Shown: one piece after another, positions 55,848 to 64,000 of the stretch | How the letters are laid out: every line of letters starts with the position of its first letter | Position numbering within the stretch: the first letter of the stretch is position 1 | Assembly: GCF_900100195.1 (NCBI RefSeq) | Contig: NZ_FNES01000011.1 | Span: 62,001 to 126,000, forward strand | Length of the DNA: 64,000 nucleotides | Direction of reading: 5' to 3' | DNA from: Billgrantia gudaonensis | Lineage (GTDB): Bacteria > Pseudomonadota > Gammaproteobacteria > Pseudomonadales > Halomonadaceae | Translations under genes and position numbers: made by a program | Notes under the pieces: model-generated | What the model saw: only the letters and a program-made list of their open reading frames with translations | The model's database searches: none | What the model was told of the DNA's origin: nothing

Positions 55848-58348
55848 AACTGACCCGTCGTGAATTCGCCAAGGCCAATGCCGCCGCGGTGGCTGCGGCC
55901 ACCGCCGGTTTGCCCATTCCGTCAGGCGCCAGCAGCCTGATCACCAATGCCGAGCTGACCGAGCTCGAGTGGAACAAGGCGCCCTGCCGTTTCTGTGGGG
56001 TGGGTTGCAGCGTGATGGTGGCGACCCAGGACGACCGCATCGTGGCCACCCACGGCGACATCCATTCGGAGGTCAACCGCGGCCTCAACTGCGTCAAGGG
56101 CTACTTTCTCTCCAAGATCCTCTACGGCGAGGACCGCCTGCGTCAGCCGCTGCTGCGCAAGCGCAACGGCGTCTACGACAAGAACGGCGACTTCGAGCCG
56201 GTCTCCTGGGACGAAGCCTTGGATCTCATGGCCGACAAGTTCAAGACGGCGATCCGTGAGCACGGCCCCGACAGCGTGGCGATGTTCGGTTCCGGCCAGT
56301 GGACGATCTGGGAGGGCTATGCGGCGAGCAAGCTCATGAAGGCGGGCTTTCGTACCAACAACATCGACCCCAACGCTCGCCACTGCATGGCCTCGGCGGT
56401 GTTCGGCTTCATGCGCAGCTTCGGTTCCGACGAGCCGATGGGCGTCTACGACGACATCGAAGAGGCCGACGCCTTCGTGCTGTGGGGCTCCAACATGGCG
56501 GAGATGCATCCCATTCTGTGGACGCGCGTCACCAACCGCCGCCTCTCCTATCCCCACACCCGGGTGGCAGTGCTCTCCACCTTCGAGCATCGCAGTTTCG
56601 ACCTGGCCGACATCCCCATGGTGATGTCGCCCAATGCCGACGTGGTGATCCTCAACTACATCGCCAACCACATCATCCAGACCGATCGCGTCAATCGCGA
56701 CTTCGTCGACAGCCACACCAACTTCGTGCGAGCCGTGGACGACATCGGCTACGGCCTGCGCGACGACGACCCACGCCAGCAGGCCGCCGCCAACGCCGAC
56801 AACGCCAACGAGTGGTCGGCGATGAGCTTCGACGAGTTCGCCGAGCACGTGGCGCCCTTCACCCTGAAGCGGGCGGCACGCGAGTCGGGCGTTTCGGAGA
56901 GCCGCCTCGAGGCGCTCGCCGAACTCTACGCCGACCCCGACACCAAGGTGATGACCTTCTGGACCATGGGGGTGAACCAGCACACCCGCGGCGTGTGGGT
57001 CAACAACCTGATCTACAACCTGCACCTGCTGACCGGCAAGATCGCCGAGCCCGGCAATAGCCCTTTCTCGCTCACCGGCCAGCCCTCGGCCTGCGGCACG
57101 GCCCGCGAGGTGGGCACGTTCTCCCACCGCCTGCCGGCGGATCGGGTCGTGATGAACCCCGATCATCGCCGCGACGCCGAGAAGATCTGGAAGTTGCCCG
57201 AGGGTGCGGTGCCCGAGAAGGTGGGCTTCCATGCCGTGGAGCAGAGCCGGCGTCTCAAGGATGGCGACATCAAGGTCTACTGGACCCAGGTGTGCAACAA
57301 CATCCAGGCCGGCCCCAACTCGATGCAGGAGACCTACCCCGGGTGGCGCAACCCCGAGGCCTTCGTCATCGTCTCCGACATCTACCCCACGGTGTCGGCA
57401 CAGGCCGCCGACCTCATCCTGCCGGCCGCCGGCTGGGTGGAGAAGGAAGGCGCCTTCGGCAACTCCGAGCGGCGCACCCAGTTCTTCCACCAGTTGGTGA
57501 GCGCCCCCGGCGAGGCCCGTTCCGACCTGTGGCAGACCCTGGAGCTGGCCAAGCGCATCCGCGTCGACGAGGTGTGGCCCGAGGAGCTGCTCGAGCGCGC
57601 CCCGGAGCACCGCGACCAGACGCTCTTCGAGCTGCTCTACGCCAACGGGCAAGTGGATCGCTTCCCGCTCTCCGACATGGAGGAGGGCTACGCCAACCAG
57701 GAGGCGGAGCACTTCGGCTTCTACGTGCAGAAGGGACTCTTCGAGGAGTACGCGCGATTCGGGCGCGGCAAGGGCAAGGATCTCGACGACTTCGACGTCT
57801 ATCACCGGGTGCGCGGCAAGCGCTGGCCGGTGGTCGACGGCGAGGAGACGCGCTGGCGCTATCGCGAGGGCTACGATCCCTACGTGGAGGAGGGCGCCGG
57901 CGTGCAGTTCTACGCCAAGCCCGACGACCGCGCGCTGATCTTCGCCGTACCCGACGAACCACCTCCCGAGGTGCCGGACGAGGAGTATCCCTTCTGGCTG
58001 TGCACCGGCCGCGTGCTCGAGCACTGGCACACCGGCTCCATGACCCGGCGCGTGCCGGAGCTGCACCGCGCGGTGCCCGAGGCACTGCTCTACATGCACC
58101 CGGCGGATGCTCGCGAGCAAGGCATGCGCCGCGGCAGCGAGGTGAAGGTGGTCAGTCGTCGTGGCGAGCTCCACCTGCGCGTCGAGACGCGCGGGCGGGT
58201 CAGCGTGCCACGCGGCCTGGTCTACGTGCCTTTCTTCGATGCCGGCCGACTGATCAACAAGGTCACGCTGGACGCCACCGACCCCATCTCCAAGCAGACG
58301 GACTTCAAGAAGTGTGCGGTGCGTCTGGAACTGGTCAACCTGGCCTGA
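55844..58348 (+). CDS. napA: periplasmic nitrate reductase catalytic subunit
   Basis: Reduces nitrate to nitrite in the periplasm with bis-MGD molybdenum and one [4Fe-4S] cluster, 834 residues. The Tat signal is [12 protein letters not shown]. Cluster cysteines C48, C51, C55 and C83 ([15 protein letters not shown]) and the molybdenum ligand C181 (ARHCMASA) are present. Domains follow the DMSO-reductase family order. It is encoded with NapB and NapC, giving a quinol-fed system with no energy-conserving NapGH. Confidence 0.96.
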   Translation: MKLTRREFAKANAAAVAAATAGLPIPSGASSLITNAELTELEWNKAPCRFCGVGCSVMVATQDDRIVATHGDIHSEVNRGLNCVKGYFLSKILYGEDRLRQPLLRKRNGVYDKNGDFEPVSWDEALDLMADKFKTAIREHGPDSVAMFGSGQWTIWEGYAASKLMKAGFRTNNIDPNARHCMASAVFGFMRSFGSDEPMGVYDDIEEADAFVLWGSNMAEMHPILWTRVTNRRLSYPHTRVAVLSTFEHRSFDLADIPMVMSPNADVVILNYIANHIIQTDRVNRDFVDSHTNFVRAVDDIGYGLRDDDPRQQAAANADNANEWSAMSFDEFAEHVAPFTLKRAARESGVSESRLEALAELYADPDTKVMTFWTMGVNQHTRGVWVNNLIYNLHLLTGKIAEPGNSPFSLTGQPSACGTAREVGTFSHRLPADRVVMNPDHRRDAEKIWKLPEGAVPEKVGFHAVEQSRRLKDGDIKVYWTQVCNNIQAGPNSMQETYPGWRNPEAFVIVSDIYPTVSAQAADLILPAAGWVEKEGAFGNSERRTQFFHQLVSAPGEARSDLWQTLELAKRIRVDEVWPEELLERAPEHRDQTLFELLYANGQVDRFPLSDMEEGYANQEAEHFGFYVQKGLFEEYARFGRGKGKDLDDFDVYHRVRGKRWPVVDGEETRWRYREGYDPYVEEGAGVQFYAKPDDRALIFAVPDEPPPEVPDEEYPFWLCTGRVLEHWHTGSMTRRVPELHRAVPEALLYMHPADAREQGMRRGSEVKVVSRRGELHLRVETRGRVSVPRGLVYVPFFDAGRLINKVTLDATDPISKQTDFKKCAVRLELVNLA

Positions 58349-58367
58349 GCCGCGGAGGAGCGAGAAC

Positions 58368-58859
58368 ATGAAACGCCTAGCCATCTCCAGCCTGGTGGCC
58401 CCGCTGGCGCTGTTCGCCCTGGCGGTGGCCGACGAGCCGCGAGACCCCTCGGCGCCGGACGGCCTGCGCCCGGGGGGGACCATCGGCGAGACCCTTTCGG
58501 CGCCGCCCATGGCCCGGCAGTCGCGCGAGCCGGGACGCCGGGTGCTCAACTACCCCGAGCAGCCGCCGGTGATTCCCCACACCATTCGCGACTACCAGGT
58601 GGATCGGCGCAGCAACCGCTGCCTGACCTGTCACAGCCGCGAGAACGCCGTGGATGCCGGTGCGCCCATGGTCAGCATCAGCCACTTCCGCGATCGCCAC
58701 CAGCAGGTGCTGGCGGCGATTTCGCCGGACCGCTATTTCTGCACTCAGTGCCACGTACCGCAGACCGATGCGGATCCCCTGGTCGACAATGAATTCCGCA
58801 CCGTGGATCAGGTGCTCACCGAGATGCTCGAGCGGGAAGGCGAAGGGGGTGGCCAATGA
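58368..58859 (+). CDS. napB: diheme cytochrome c NapB
   Basis: Electron-transfer subunit of the Nap reductase, 163 residues. Signal peptide [19 protein letters not shown], then two heme sites CLTCH and CTQCH with the NapB-type distal histidines in [12 protein letters not shown] 58368 is preceded by GGAGGAG. The stop overlaps napC (ATGA). Confidence 0.94.
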   Translation: MKRLAISSLVAPLALFALAVADEPRDPSAPDGLRPGGTIGETLSAPPMARQSREPGRRVLNYPEQPPVIPHTIRDYQVDRRSNRCLTCHSRENAVDAGAPMVSISHFRDRHQQVLAAISPDRYFCTQCHVPQTDADPLVDNEFRTVDQVLTEMLEREGEGGGQ

Positions 58860-59506
58860 GACGCTGGCTGTCGCGCTACTGGCAGATCCTCACTCGCCCC
58901 AGCATGCACTTCAGCCTGGGTTTTCTGACCCTGGGAGGTTTCCTCTGCGGCGTGCTCTTCTGGGGCGGCTTCAACACCGCGCTGGAGGCCACCAACACCG
59001 AAGAGTTCTGCATCTCGTGTCACGAGATGGAGCGCAACCCCTTCCAGGAGCTGCAGGGCACGGTGCACTACACCAATCGCTCGGGGGTGCGCGCCGAGTG
59101 TGCGGATTGCCACGTCCCCCACGACTGGACCCACAAGATGGCGCGCAAGATGGAGGCCTCCAAGGAAGTGTGGGGCTGGCTGTTCGGCTCCATCGACACC
59201 GAAGAGAAATTCGAGGCCAAGCGGCGCGAGCTCGCCGAGCGCGAATGGGCCCGCCTGGAAGCCAACGACTCACGCGAGTGTCGCAACTGCCACGAGTTCG
59301 AGTCCATGGACTTCACCGCGCAGAACTCGCGCGCCTCGCGCGCCCACTCCACCTCGCTGGCCTCGGGCGAGGCGACCTGCATCGACTGCCACAAGGGCAT
59401 CGCCCACGAGCTGCCCGACATGGGACCGGACTTCGAGGCCAGCCAGGCCCATAGCGGCCTGGCGAGCCTGGAGGCCTACGTGGCGCATCTGCCGAACGAA
59501 GAGTGA
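58856..59506 (+). CDS. napC: tetraheme cytochrome c quinol dehydrogenase NapC
   Basis: Membrane-anchored NapC/NirT cytochrome that passes electrons from menaquinol or ubiquinol to NapB/NapA, 216 residues. One N-terminal transmembrane helix ([19 protein letters not shown]) and four heme motifs: CISCH, CADCH, CRNCH and CIDCH. No napGH genes and no cytochrome c maturation genes are in the window. Confidence 0.95.
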   Translation: MRRWLSRYWQILTRPSMHFSLGFLTLGGFLCGVLFWGGFNTALEATNTEEFCISCHEMERNPFQELQGTVHYTNRSGVRAECADCHVPHDWTHKMARKMEASKEVWGWLFGSIDTEEKFEAKRRELAEREWARLEANDSRECRNCHEFESMDFTAQNSRASRAHSTSLASGEATCIDCHKGIAHELPDMGPDFEASQAHSGLASLEAYVAHLPNEE

Positions 59507-59543
59507 GCGCTGCGGTGTGGCGGCCGTGCCGCGGCTTCACGAA

Positions 59544-60218
59544 TCACAGGCGCTTAAGGGCCGCTTCCAGTCCGGTCAGGTCGGTGACGGTAACGACATC
59601 GCCGGGGAACGGTGAAGCCCCCGGGTCGGCGGTGACGCCGACGAAGATGGTGCCGTTGGAGCGCGCGGCGCGATAGTCGTTGTAGGAGTCGCCGATCATC
59701 ACCGTGGCGGCTGCGTCATGGGCGCGGCGCACCAGCAGGTTGCGCAGCCCCGTGACCTTGTCCGGCGGAGCGCCGATCACCTCCAAGAAATAACGGTCGA
59801 GCCCACGCCGAGCAGTAATGGTTTGCAGTTCAGACTCGGGAGTCGCAGAGAGCAGGTAGAGGGGTACGGTGCCGGCCCAGCGCTCGAGAAAGGGCAGCGC
59901 CCCAGGGATGGCCGGGGCCTCAAGCAGGCGCTGCTCGACGCGTTCCTTGAAGTGTCGACACAGCGCTTGGATACGCGGCTCGCTGGCATCACGACCGAGG
60001 ATGTGCCCTTCGATATGGCGGAACTTTACCTCACGGGGCTGGCCTCCGCGGCGCTCTAGGTAGGCCACCACGTCGCGGCGCTGCTCATCGGGCTCGTCGG
60101 CGTAGAGGTCGGCGAAGGCTTGGCGTTTGAGCCGCGCCGAGTCGAGGATCACGCCGTCGAAGTCGAAGACCAGGGCGGTGTCGGGACGGGACAGGCGATC
60201 ACTCACGGCTGGCTCCAT
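59544..60218 (-). CDS. HAD-family phosphatase
   Basis: A 224-residue phosphohydrolase-fold enzyme with motif I DFDGVILDS (nucleophile Asp), motif II SATPE, the lysine in DKVTGLRNLL and motif IV MIGDSYNDYRAA. A cap domain is inserted after motif I (phosphoglycolate-phosphatase-like). I take MEPAVSDRL at 60218 as start over the longer frame. It lies 52 bp after tctA in the same direction and may be part of the tct transcript. Substrate unknown. Confidence 0.82.
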   Translation of the reverse strand: MEPAVSDRLSRPDTALVFDFDGVILDSARLKRQAFADLYADEPDEQRRDVVAYLERRGGQPREVKFRHIEGHILGRDASEPRIQALCRHFKERVEQRLLEAPAIPGALPFLERWAGTVPLYLLSATPESELQTITARRGLDRYFLEVIGAPPDKVTGLRNLLVRRAHDAAATVMIGDSYNDYRAARSNGTIFVGVTADPGASPFPGDVVTVTDLTGLEAALKRL

Positions 60219-60270
60219 ATCGACGCGACCACGCGTAACCACGCGGGGCGCGCCGACTCGCAGGGGCACT

Positions 60271-61773
60271 TTACTGTCGGCTCAGGCGACGTCGTACCCA
60301 GGGTTTGAGCGGGGTCTGGCTGAGCAGCACCAGCACTATGACCAGGGTCAGTACCAGCGACAAGGGGTTGGCCAGTAGGGCCAGCAGGAACTGACCGGCG
60401 TCGTCGCCCACCGAGGACATCGCCTGGCGGTAGGTCTCGTCGAGCAGTGGCCCGAGGATCACACCGAGGATGATGGGCCCCATCTGGAAGCCGAACACCT
60501 TGAGCCAGTAGCCGAAGATGCCGAAGCCGAGCATCCAGTAGACCTCCATCATGTTGCTGTTGATGGAGTAGGTGCCCACCACACAGAGCACCAGGATCAG
60601 CGGAATCATCAGTGCTTTGGGTACCTCCACCACCTTGGAGAAGACCCTGATGCCGGTCAGCCCGAAGAGCAGCAGGAATAGGTTGGCCAGCGCCAGGTTG
60701 CCTACCGTGAACCAGAAGATGTGCGGAGTTTCGATCATCAGCATGGGGCCGGGATTGAGGCCATGGATGACCAGGGCGCCGATGATCACCGCAGTCACTG
60801 CGTCGCCCGGCATGCCGAGCGTCAGCATGGGCACATAGGCTCCGCCCACTGCGGCATTGTTGGCCGTTTCCGGGGCGACCAGCCCTTCGTAGGCGCCCTC
60901 GCCGAATGGGCTGGAGGGGTTCTTGACGGTGCGCTTGGCATGGTCGTAGGCGAACAGCGAGGCAATATCGCCGCCGGTGCCGGGTAGGGCGCCGACTACC
61001 ACTCCGATGATCGAGGTGCGCATCGAAAGCGGCAGGTACTTGAGCACCATCTTGAACGGCGGGATTATCTTGTCCACCTTCTGCTTGATCGGCACCTGGT
61101 TGAGGTTATGCAACTGGTAGAAGGCTTCGGCGGCACCGAACAGACCGATCATCACCACCACGTAGTGAATGCCGCCGAGCAACTCCATGCTGCCCAAGGT
61201 CAGGCGCGGCTGGGCGGTAACCGTATCCATGCCCACCAGGCCAATGATACCGCCAAGGGCCACGGAGAAGATGCCACGGGCCAGCGACTTGCCGGAGAGA
61301 GTGCTGACCAGCAGTAGGCCGAGTACGGCAATCAGAAAGTAGTCGCGCGGAGCGAACTCCAGCGCCATGTCGGCCAGGTAGGGAGCGGTACCGGCCAGCA
61401 CTAGCGTGCCGAGCAGACCACCGATCACCGACATTACGGTGCTTAGGCCGATGGCACGTCCGGCCTCGCCGCGCTGGGCGAGTGGGTAGCCGTCGAAGGC
61501 GGTGGTCACCGCCGAGGGCGCGCCGGGTATGTTGAGCAGTATGGCGGTGCGCGAGCCGCCATATACGCCGCCCACATAGATACCTACCATCAGCGCCAGG
61601 GCGTTGTTGATGTCCCAGGAAAAGGTGAAAGAGATCAGGATCGACACGGCCATCGTCACCGAAAGACCGGGGATCGCGCCGACGTAGATGCCGGCCAGCG
61701 TGCCCACGGCGGTCAGTAGCAGCAACTGGGGGTCCAGCCAGGCCATAAGGAAATAGGAGAAGGTATCGCTCAT
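60271..61773 (-). CDS. tctA: tripartite tricarboxylate transporter, large permease
   Basis: TctA channel with about twelve membrane segments, 500 residues. GIYVGAIPGLSVTMAVSILI near the start, GGVYGGSRTAILLNIPGAPSA and ALPGTGGDIASLFAYDHAKR are the family signatures. TctA, TctB and the TctC binding protein form an ion-driven uptake system for carboxylates. Substrate likely an aromatic or cyclic acid, from the adjacent QuiC gene. It follows tctB by 15 bp. Confidence 0.92.
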   Translation of the reverse strand: MSDTFSYFLMAWLDPQLLLLTAVGTLAGIYVGAIPGLSVTMAVSILISFTFSWDINNALALMVGIYVGGVYGGSRTAILLNIPGAPSAVTTAFDGYPLAQRGEAGRAIGLSTVMSVIGGLLGTLVLAGTAPYLADMALEFAPRDYFLIAVLGLLLVSTLSGKSLARGIFSVALGGIIGLVGMDTVTAQPRLTLGSMELLGGIHYVVVMIGLFGAAEAFYQLHNLNQVPIKQKVDKIIPPFKMVLKYLPLSMRTSIIGVVVGALPGTGGDIASLFAYDHAKRTVKNPSSPFGEGAYEGLVAPETANNAAVGGAYVPMLTLGMPGDAVTAVIIGALVIHGLNPGPMLMIETPHIFWFTVGNLALANLFLLLFGLTGIRVFSKVVEVPKALMIPLILVLCVVGTYSINSNMMEVYWMLGFGIFGYWLKVFGFQMGPIILGVILGPLLDETYRQAMSSVGDDAGQFLLALLANPLSLVLTLVIVLVLLSQTPLKPWVRRRLSRQ

Positions 61774-61788
61774 CGGAGACCTCAGCGG

Positions 61789-62265
61789 TCAGGGAAGGTA
61801 GACGCGGAAGACCAGCGTGAACAGGCCGTAGATTGTGGCGATGGCCAAGGCAGCGATGATCAGCGAGCTGACAACCCTGCCCTGACGGAAGTAGATGAAC
61901 ATCACTGCCAGAAAGAAGAAGGTGCTGACATAGAAACTCACCCAGACGATGGCTGCGAGGTAAGCCACGGCAAACAGGGTGAACACCACGATATGCAGTT
62001 GAAAGTGCTGGTGGAAGAACACCAGGAGTTCGTGTCGGGCGTTGCGAATCTTCGGGTCGCGCTGCTTGTAACGGTGGCTAGCGAGTATCACCAGCGATGA
62101 AGCCAGCATGATCAGCGCGAGGCCCATGGGGAAGGAGCCTGGCGAGTTGAGGCCGGGAATGCCGTCGATACGATAGGCCTCGATCAGCACGCCGACGCTG
62201 AGCAGCAACAGCAGCCAGTCGAAGACCTTTTCGCCGGCCTGCACGCGCTCGAATTTCTGGCTCAT
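61789..62265 (-). CDS. tctB: tripartite tricarboxylate transporter, small permease
   Basis: TctB subunit of 158 residues with four hydrophobic segments. The start MSQKFERVQAGEKVFDWL at 62265 is used; the frame is open to 62379 but has no support. GSFPMGLALIMLASSLVIL and the C-terminal FTLVFRVYLP are characteristic. It lies between tctC and tctA. Confidence 0.87.
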   Translation of the reverse strand: MSQKFERVQAGEKVFDWLLLLLSVGVLIEAYRIDGIPGLNSPGSFPMGLALIMLASSLVILASHRYKQRDPKIRNARHELLVFFHQHFQLHIVVFTLFAVAYLAAIVWVSFYVSTFFFLAVMFIYFRQGRVVSSLIIAALAIATIYGLFTLVFRVYLP

Positions 62266-62326
62266 GGGGCGACTCCGAGGCGGCCGGGCGTGATTCGCTC
62301 GGCCGCTTGTTAATTGGGACGAGGGT

Positions 62327-63334
62327 TCAGGGGCGCGGGATGCCGAGTTCCTCGGGCGTTGATTCCAGAATATCGGCATCGGCCTCGTACATGGACCAGG
62401 CGGTGACCGACTGCCAGTTGTCCAGGTACTGCTCGGCCTCTTCGCCGGTGAGGTTGAGCGCTTCGGCGCCGAAGTTCTGCAGGAATTCCTGGAAATCCTC
62501 GTTGGCCACCGCTTCTTCGTAGGCTGCAGTCAGGGTTTTCTTGGCCTCATCCGGGGTATCCTGGTGCACGAAGACCCCCCAGAATGGCCCCCAGGGCAGG
62601 AAACTCTCGATGTCCGGCAGAGCCTCGGTGATCGGCGGTACGCCTTGTAGCGAATCCAGCTCTTCGGCAGAAACCACGGCCAACCCTTTCATCTCGCCGC
62701 CGCGTATCTGCTCGCCTGCTGCTGCCAGACTCAGCGGCATGAAGTCGATGTGTCCTCCCAGCATGGCTGTGATGCCCGGGCCGTCGCCACCAAAGGTCAC
62801 GTTGCGTACATCGAGCTCGTCCACGGCGTTGATCATTGCCAGCACCGTGCTCGGTAGGCCACCAGCTCCGGTGCCGCCCATGCGCAACTCACCGGGATTC
62901 TCCTGTGCGTGCTCGAGTAACTCGGCAAAACTGTCGAAGGGGCTTTCGGCAGGGGCGGCGATCACCACCAGTCCTTGACCGATGATGTTGACGGCGTGCA
63001 TGTCGTCATAAGTGAAGTCGGCCAGGCCCATGAGTGGGTAGAGCTGCGGGTTCTCAGCACCGTAGAGCAAATTGTAGCCATCAGGACGTTGGCGCATCAC
63101 GTGGTTCATTCCGATCACGCCGGTGCCGCCGGGGCGATTGGTCAGCACTAAGGTGGTGTCAAGAATATCCTCGACATGGGGTGTCAGGCTGCGCGCCACA
63201 TTGTCGGTGGCGCCACCGGCGCCCCACTGGATGGTAGCCTGAATGTTACGTTCCGGGTAATCGGCATGGGCATTGCCCGCCAATGCCAGGGTACCAACGA
63301 CAAGGGCAATGGGAGCCAGAATCGGTTTGAACAT
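62327..63334 (-). CDS. tctC: tripartite tricarboxylate transporter, binding protein
   Basis: TctC (Bug family) periplasmic receptor, 335 residues. Signal peptide MFKPILAPIALVVGTLALA ends near AHA; YPERNIQATIQWGAGGATDNVAR follows the Bug pattern that grips a carboxylate. GGTGAGGLPS forms another ligand loop. GGAGGACTC precedes ATG 63334. Two operator-like repeats (63424-63457) lie upstream, matched by two before quiC, which hints at a shared inducer. Confidence 0.92.
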   Translation of the reverse strand: MFKPILAPIALVVGTLALAGNAHADYPERNIQATIQWGAGGATDNVARSLTPHVEDILDTTLVLTNRPGGTGVIGMNHVMRQRPDGYNLLYGAENPQLYPLMGLADFTYDDMHAVNIIGQGLVVIAAPAESPFDSFAELLEHAQENPGELRMGGTGAGGLPSTVLAMINAVDELDVRNVTFGGDGPGITAMLGGHIDFMPLSLAAAGEQIRGGEMKGLAVVSAEELDSLQGVPPITEALPDIESFLPWGPFWGVFVHQDTPDEAKKTLTAAYEEAVANEDFQEFLQNFGAEALNLTGEEAEQYLDNWQSVTAWSMYEADADILESTPEELGIPRP

Positions 63335-63423
63335 GAGTCCTCCAAGGATGCTTGTTGTGATGACTGCTCGGTACGAGCAGCGCCCCTCGTTCATCGGGGA
63401 CTGTTAATGGTGGATTGTTTGAT

Positions 63424-63457
63424 GTTCGGCTTGCGAACTTAAGTGCTTATCGCGAAC
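63424..63457. promoter_or_regulatory. operator pair upstream of tctC
   Basis: GTTCGGCTTGCGAAC (63424-63438) and GTGCTTATCGCGAAC (63443-63457) begin 19 bp apart. The first is an inverted repeat GTTCG-N5-CGAAC; both end GCGAAC. The same arrangement is repeated before quiC. Confidence 0.6.
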
Positions 63458-63622
63458 ACTAGAACTCCCTCCCGAAAGTGTCAATGCGAGAGATGGTGGT
63501 CTAAGACTATGGTCGAAGGTGACGCGAAAGGGGGCGGTTAATCAGCCTGATCGGCTGTGCTAAGGCCATGTCCTCTATAGTGGTAGGTATCAGTAGCTTG
63601 GGGCGGCACCTACCTAGAGCCT

Positions 63623-63635
63623 GGAACGTCGTTCC
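63623..63635. promoter_or_regulatory. palindrome GGAACG-T-CGTTCC
   Basis: Perfect 13-bp palindrome with 6-bp arms, about 30 bp upstream of the quiC operator pair and near the expected -35. Possibly another binding site or part of the same regulator's array. Confidence 0.35.
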
Positions 63636-63663
63636 GAAGCCTTGCCAAGAGCCCCCTTTCTTC

Positions 63664-63697
63664 GTGCATAATGCGAACTAAAGAACGCTATGCGAAC
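63664..63697. promoter_or_regulatory. operator pair upstream of quiC, overlapping the promoter
   Basis: GTGCATAATGCGAAC (63664-63678) and GAACGCTATGCGAAC (63683-63697) also begin 19 bp apart. The first contains the candidate -10 CATAAT, so binding would block transcription; TTGCCA (63642-63647) is a possible -35 with a long 19-bp spacer. The motif pair matches that at tctC. Confidence 0.6.
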
Positions 63698-63750
63698 AAG
63701 TGGCGTCGTCTGCCTCTGTACCCTGCGCAGGCGGCGTTCGGGAGGACACC

Positions 63751-64000
63751 ATGCGCGCCATTGCCACCGTCTGCCTGAGCGGCGACCTGCAGACCAAGTT
63801 GGAAGCCATCGCCCGCGCCGGCTTTGACGGGGTCGAGATCTTCGAGAACGACCTGCTTTCCTTCGATGGCTCCCCCGCCGAGGTGCGTGCACTGTGCGAG
63901 CGCCTGGGGCTGACCATCGTCGCCTTCCAGCCGTTCCGCGACTTCGAGGCCATGCCAGAACCCCAGCGCAGCCGCAACCTGCAGCGCGCCGAGCGTAAGT
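63751..64000 (+). CDS. quiC: 3-dehydroshikimate dehydratase, QuiC type, 3' end cut off
   Basis: First 83 codons of a TIM-barrel enzyme. IATVCLSGDLQTKLEAIARA, then GFDGVEIFENDLLSFDGSP and FQPFRDFEAM match the sugar-isomerase-like N-terminus of QuiC enzymes, which turn 3-dehydroshikimate into protocatechuate and usually carry a 4-hydroxyphenylpyruvate-dioxygenase-like C-terminal domain. That domain would lie beyond the window. GGGAGGACACC precedes ATG 63751. The divergent tctCBA likely supplies a substrate such as quinate or shikimate. Symbol is assigned from N-terminal similarity. Confidence 0.75.
   Translation, partial: MRAIATVCLSGDLQTKLEAIARAGFDGVEIFENDLLSFDGSPAEVRALCERLGLTIVAFQPFRDFEAMPEPQRSRNLQRAERK

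Larger units (their letters stand above)
63335..63750. other. 416-bp divergent control region of tctC and quiC
   Basis: No gene is seen. Contents: operator pair near tctC (63424-63438, 63443-63457), operator pair near quiC (63664-63678, 63683-63697), a perfect GGAACG-T-CGTTCC palindrome at 63623-63635, an inverted repeat GGTAGGT/ACCTACC at 63582-63614, and a candidate quiC -10 CATAAT at 63667-63672. Confidence 0.6.

Noticed and set aside
55922-58549. 875-residue minus-strand frame opposite napA
   Set aside because: Shadow of napA; the plus strand has all cofactor ligands.

Overview
The window looks like chromosome of a moderately halophilic gammaproteobacterium close to Halomonas/Halomonadaceae. 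This rests on GC-rich coding sequence with strong G/C third-position bias, an ectoine hydroxylase gene (ectD), the Pseudomonas-like block polA / DUF2782 / thrB(type II)/speA, a FabY-type fatty-acid initiation synthase, and many TRAP, TTT and ABC uptake systems. Genus is an inference; no rRNA gene is present.

Layout. 1-2950: right end of an integrative element (MobH/TraI_2 relaxase cut by the window edge, translationally coupled tyrosine recombinase, terminator, then a 48-bp 3' fragment of tRNA-Thr(UGU) as the attachment site). 3190-11306: core genes ectD, FAH-family hydrolase, speA-thrB, DUF2782, polA. 11414-15475: ferric-iron ABC transporter with binding protein and permease on the minus strand and ATPase on the plus strand. 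15646-18685: TRAP transporter dctPQM. 19096-23259: tmcA, pepD, dps. 23553-26176: two paralogous lipoproteins followed by a ZevA/ZevB-like (DUF1007 + NicO) metal exporter pair. 26179-31790: HIT protein, entericidin-like lipoprotein, I78 inhibitor-like lipoprotein, a voltage-sensor-like membrane protein, YciA thioesterase, AtoE, DinF-type MATE pump. 32206-38524: cydA-cydB-cydX-cydD-cydC in one compact run. 38574-44538: ferredoxin, coaD, fabY, a TrmB-like methyltransferase, an EmrE-like SMR pump, dacB, dgkA. 44692-51603: an L-fucose-type sugar cluster (lactonase, SDR dehydrogenase, mutarotase, ABC transporter, zinc dehydrogenase) with a divergent FadR-type regulator. 51673-54654: glnE. 54830-59506: napEFDABC. 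59544-63334: HAD phosphatase and tctCBA. 63751-end: start of a QuiC-type 3-dehydroshikimate dehydratase.

How they work together. Respiratory flexibility is strong: a cytochrome bd oxidase packaged with its assembly exporter, plus periplasmic nitrate reductase. Uptake of carbon acids (TRAP, TTT, AtoE) and a deoxy-sugar route point to a heterotroph living on plant or algal material. The last 600 bases suggest that tctCBA and quiC share one regulator: each gene is preceded by a pair of 15-bp motifs ending GCGAAC, both pairs spaced exactly 19 bp.

Most unusual points: the island/tRNA-Thr junction, the shared operator pairs at tctC/quiC, an 18-codon upstream reading frame with a perfect Shine-Dalgarno before the sugar operon, an orphan strong terminator with a TetR/PsrA-like palindrome between fabY and the TrmB-like gene, a pore-less voltage-sensor-like protein, and an 87-bp tail-to-tail overlap of two subunits of one iron transporter. 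No CRISPR array, insertion sequence or rRNA was seen.
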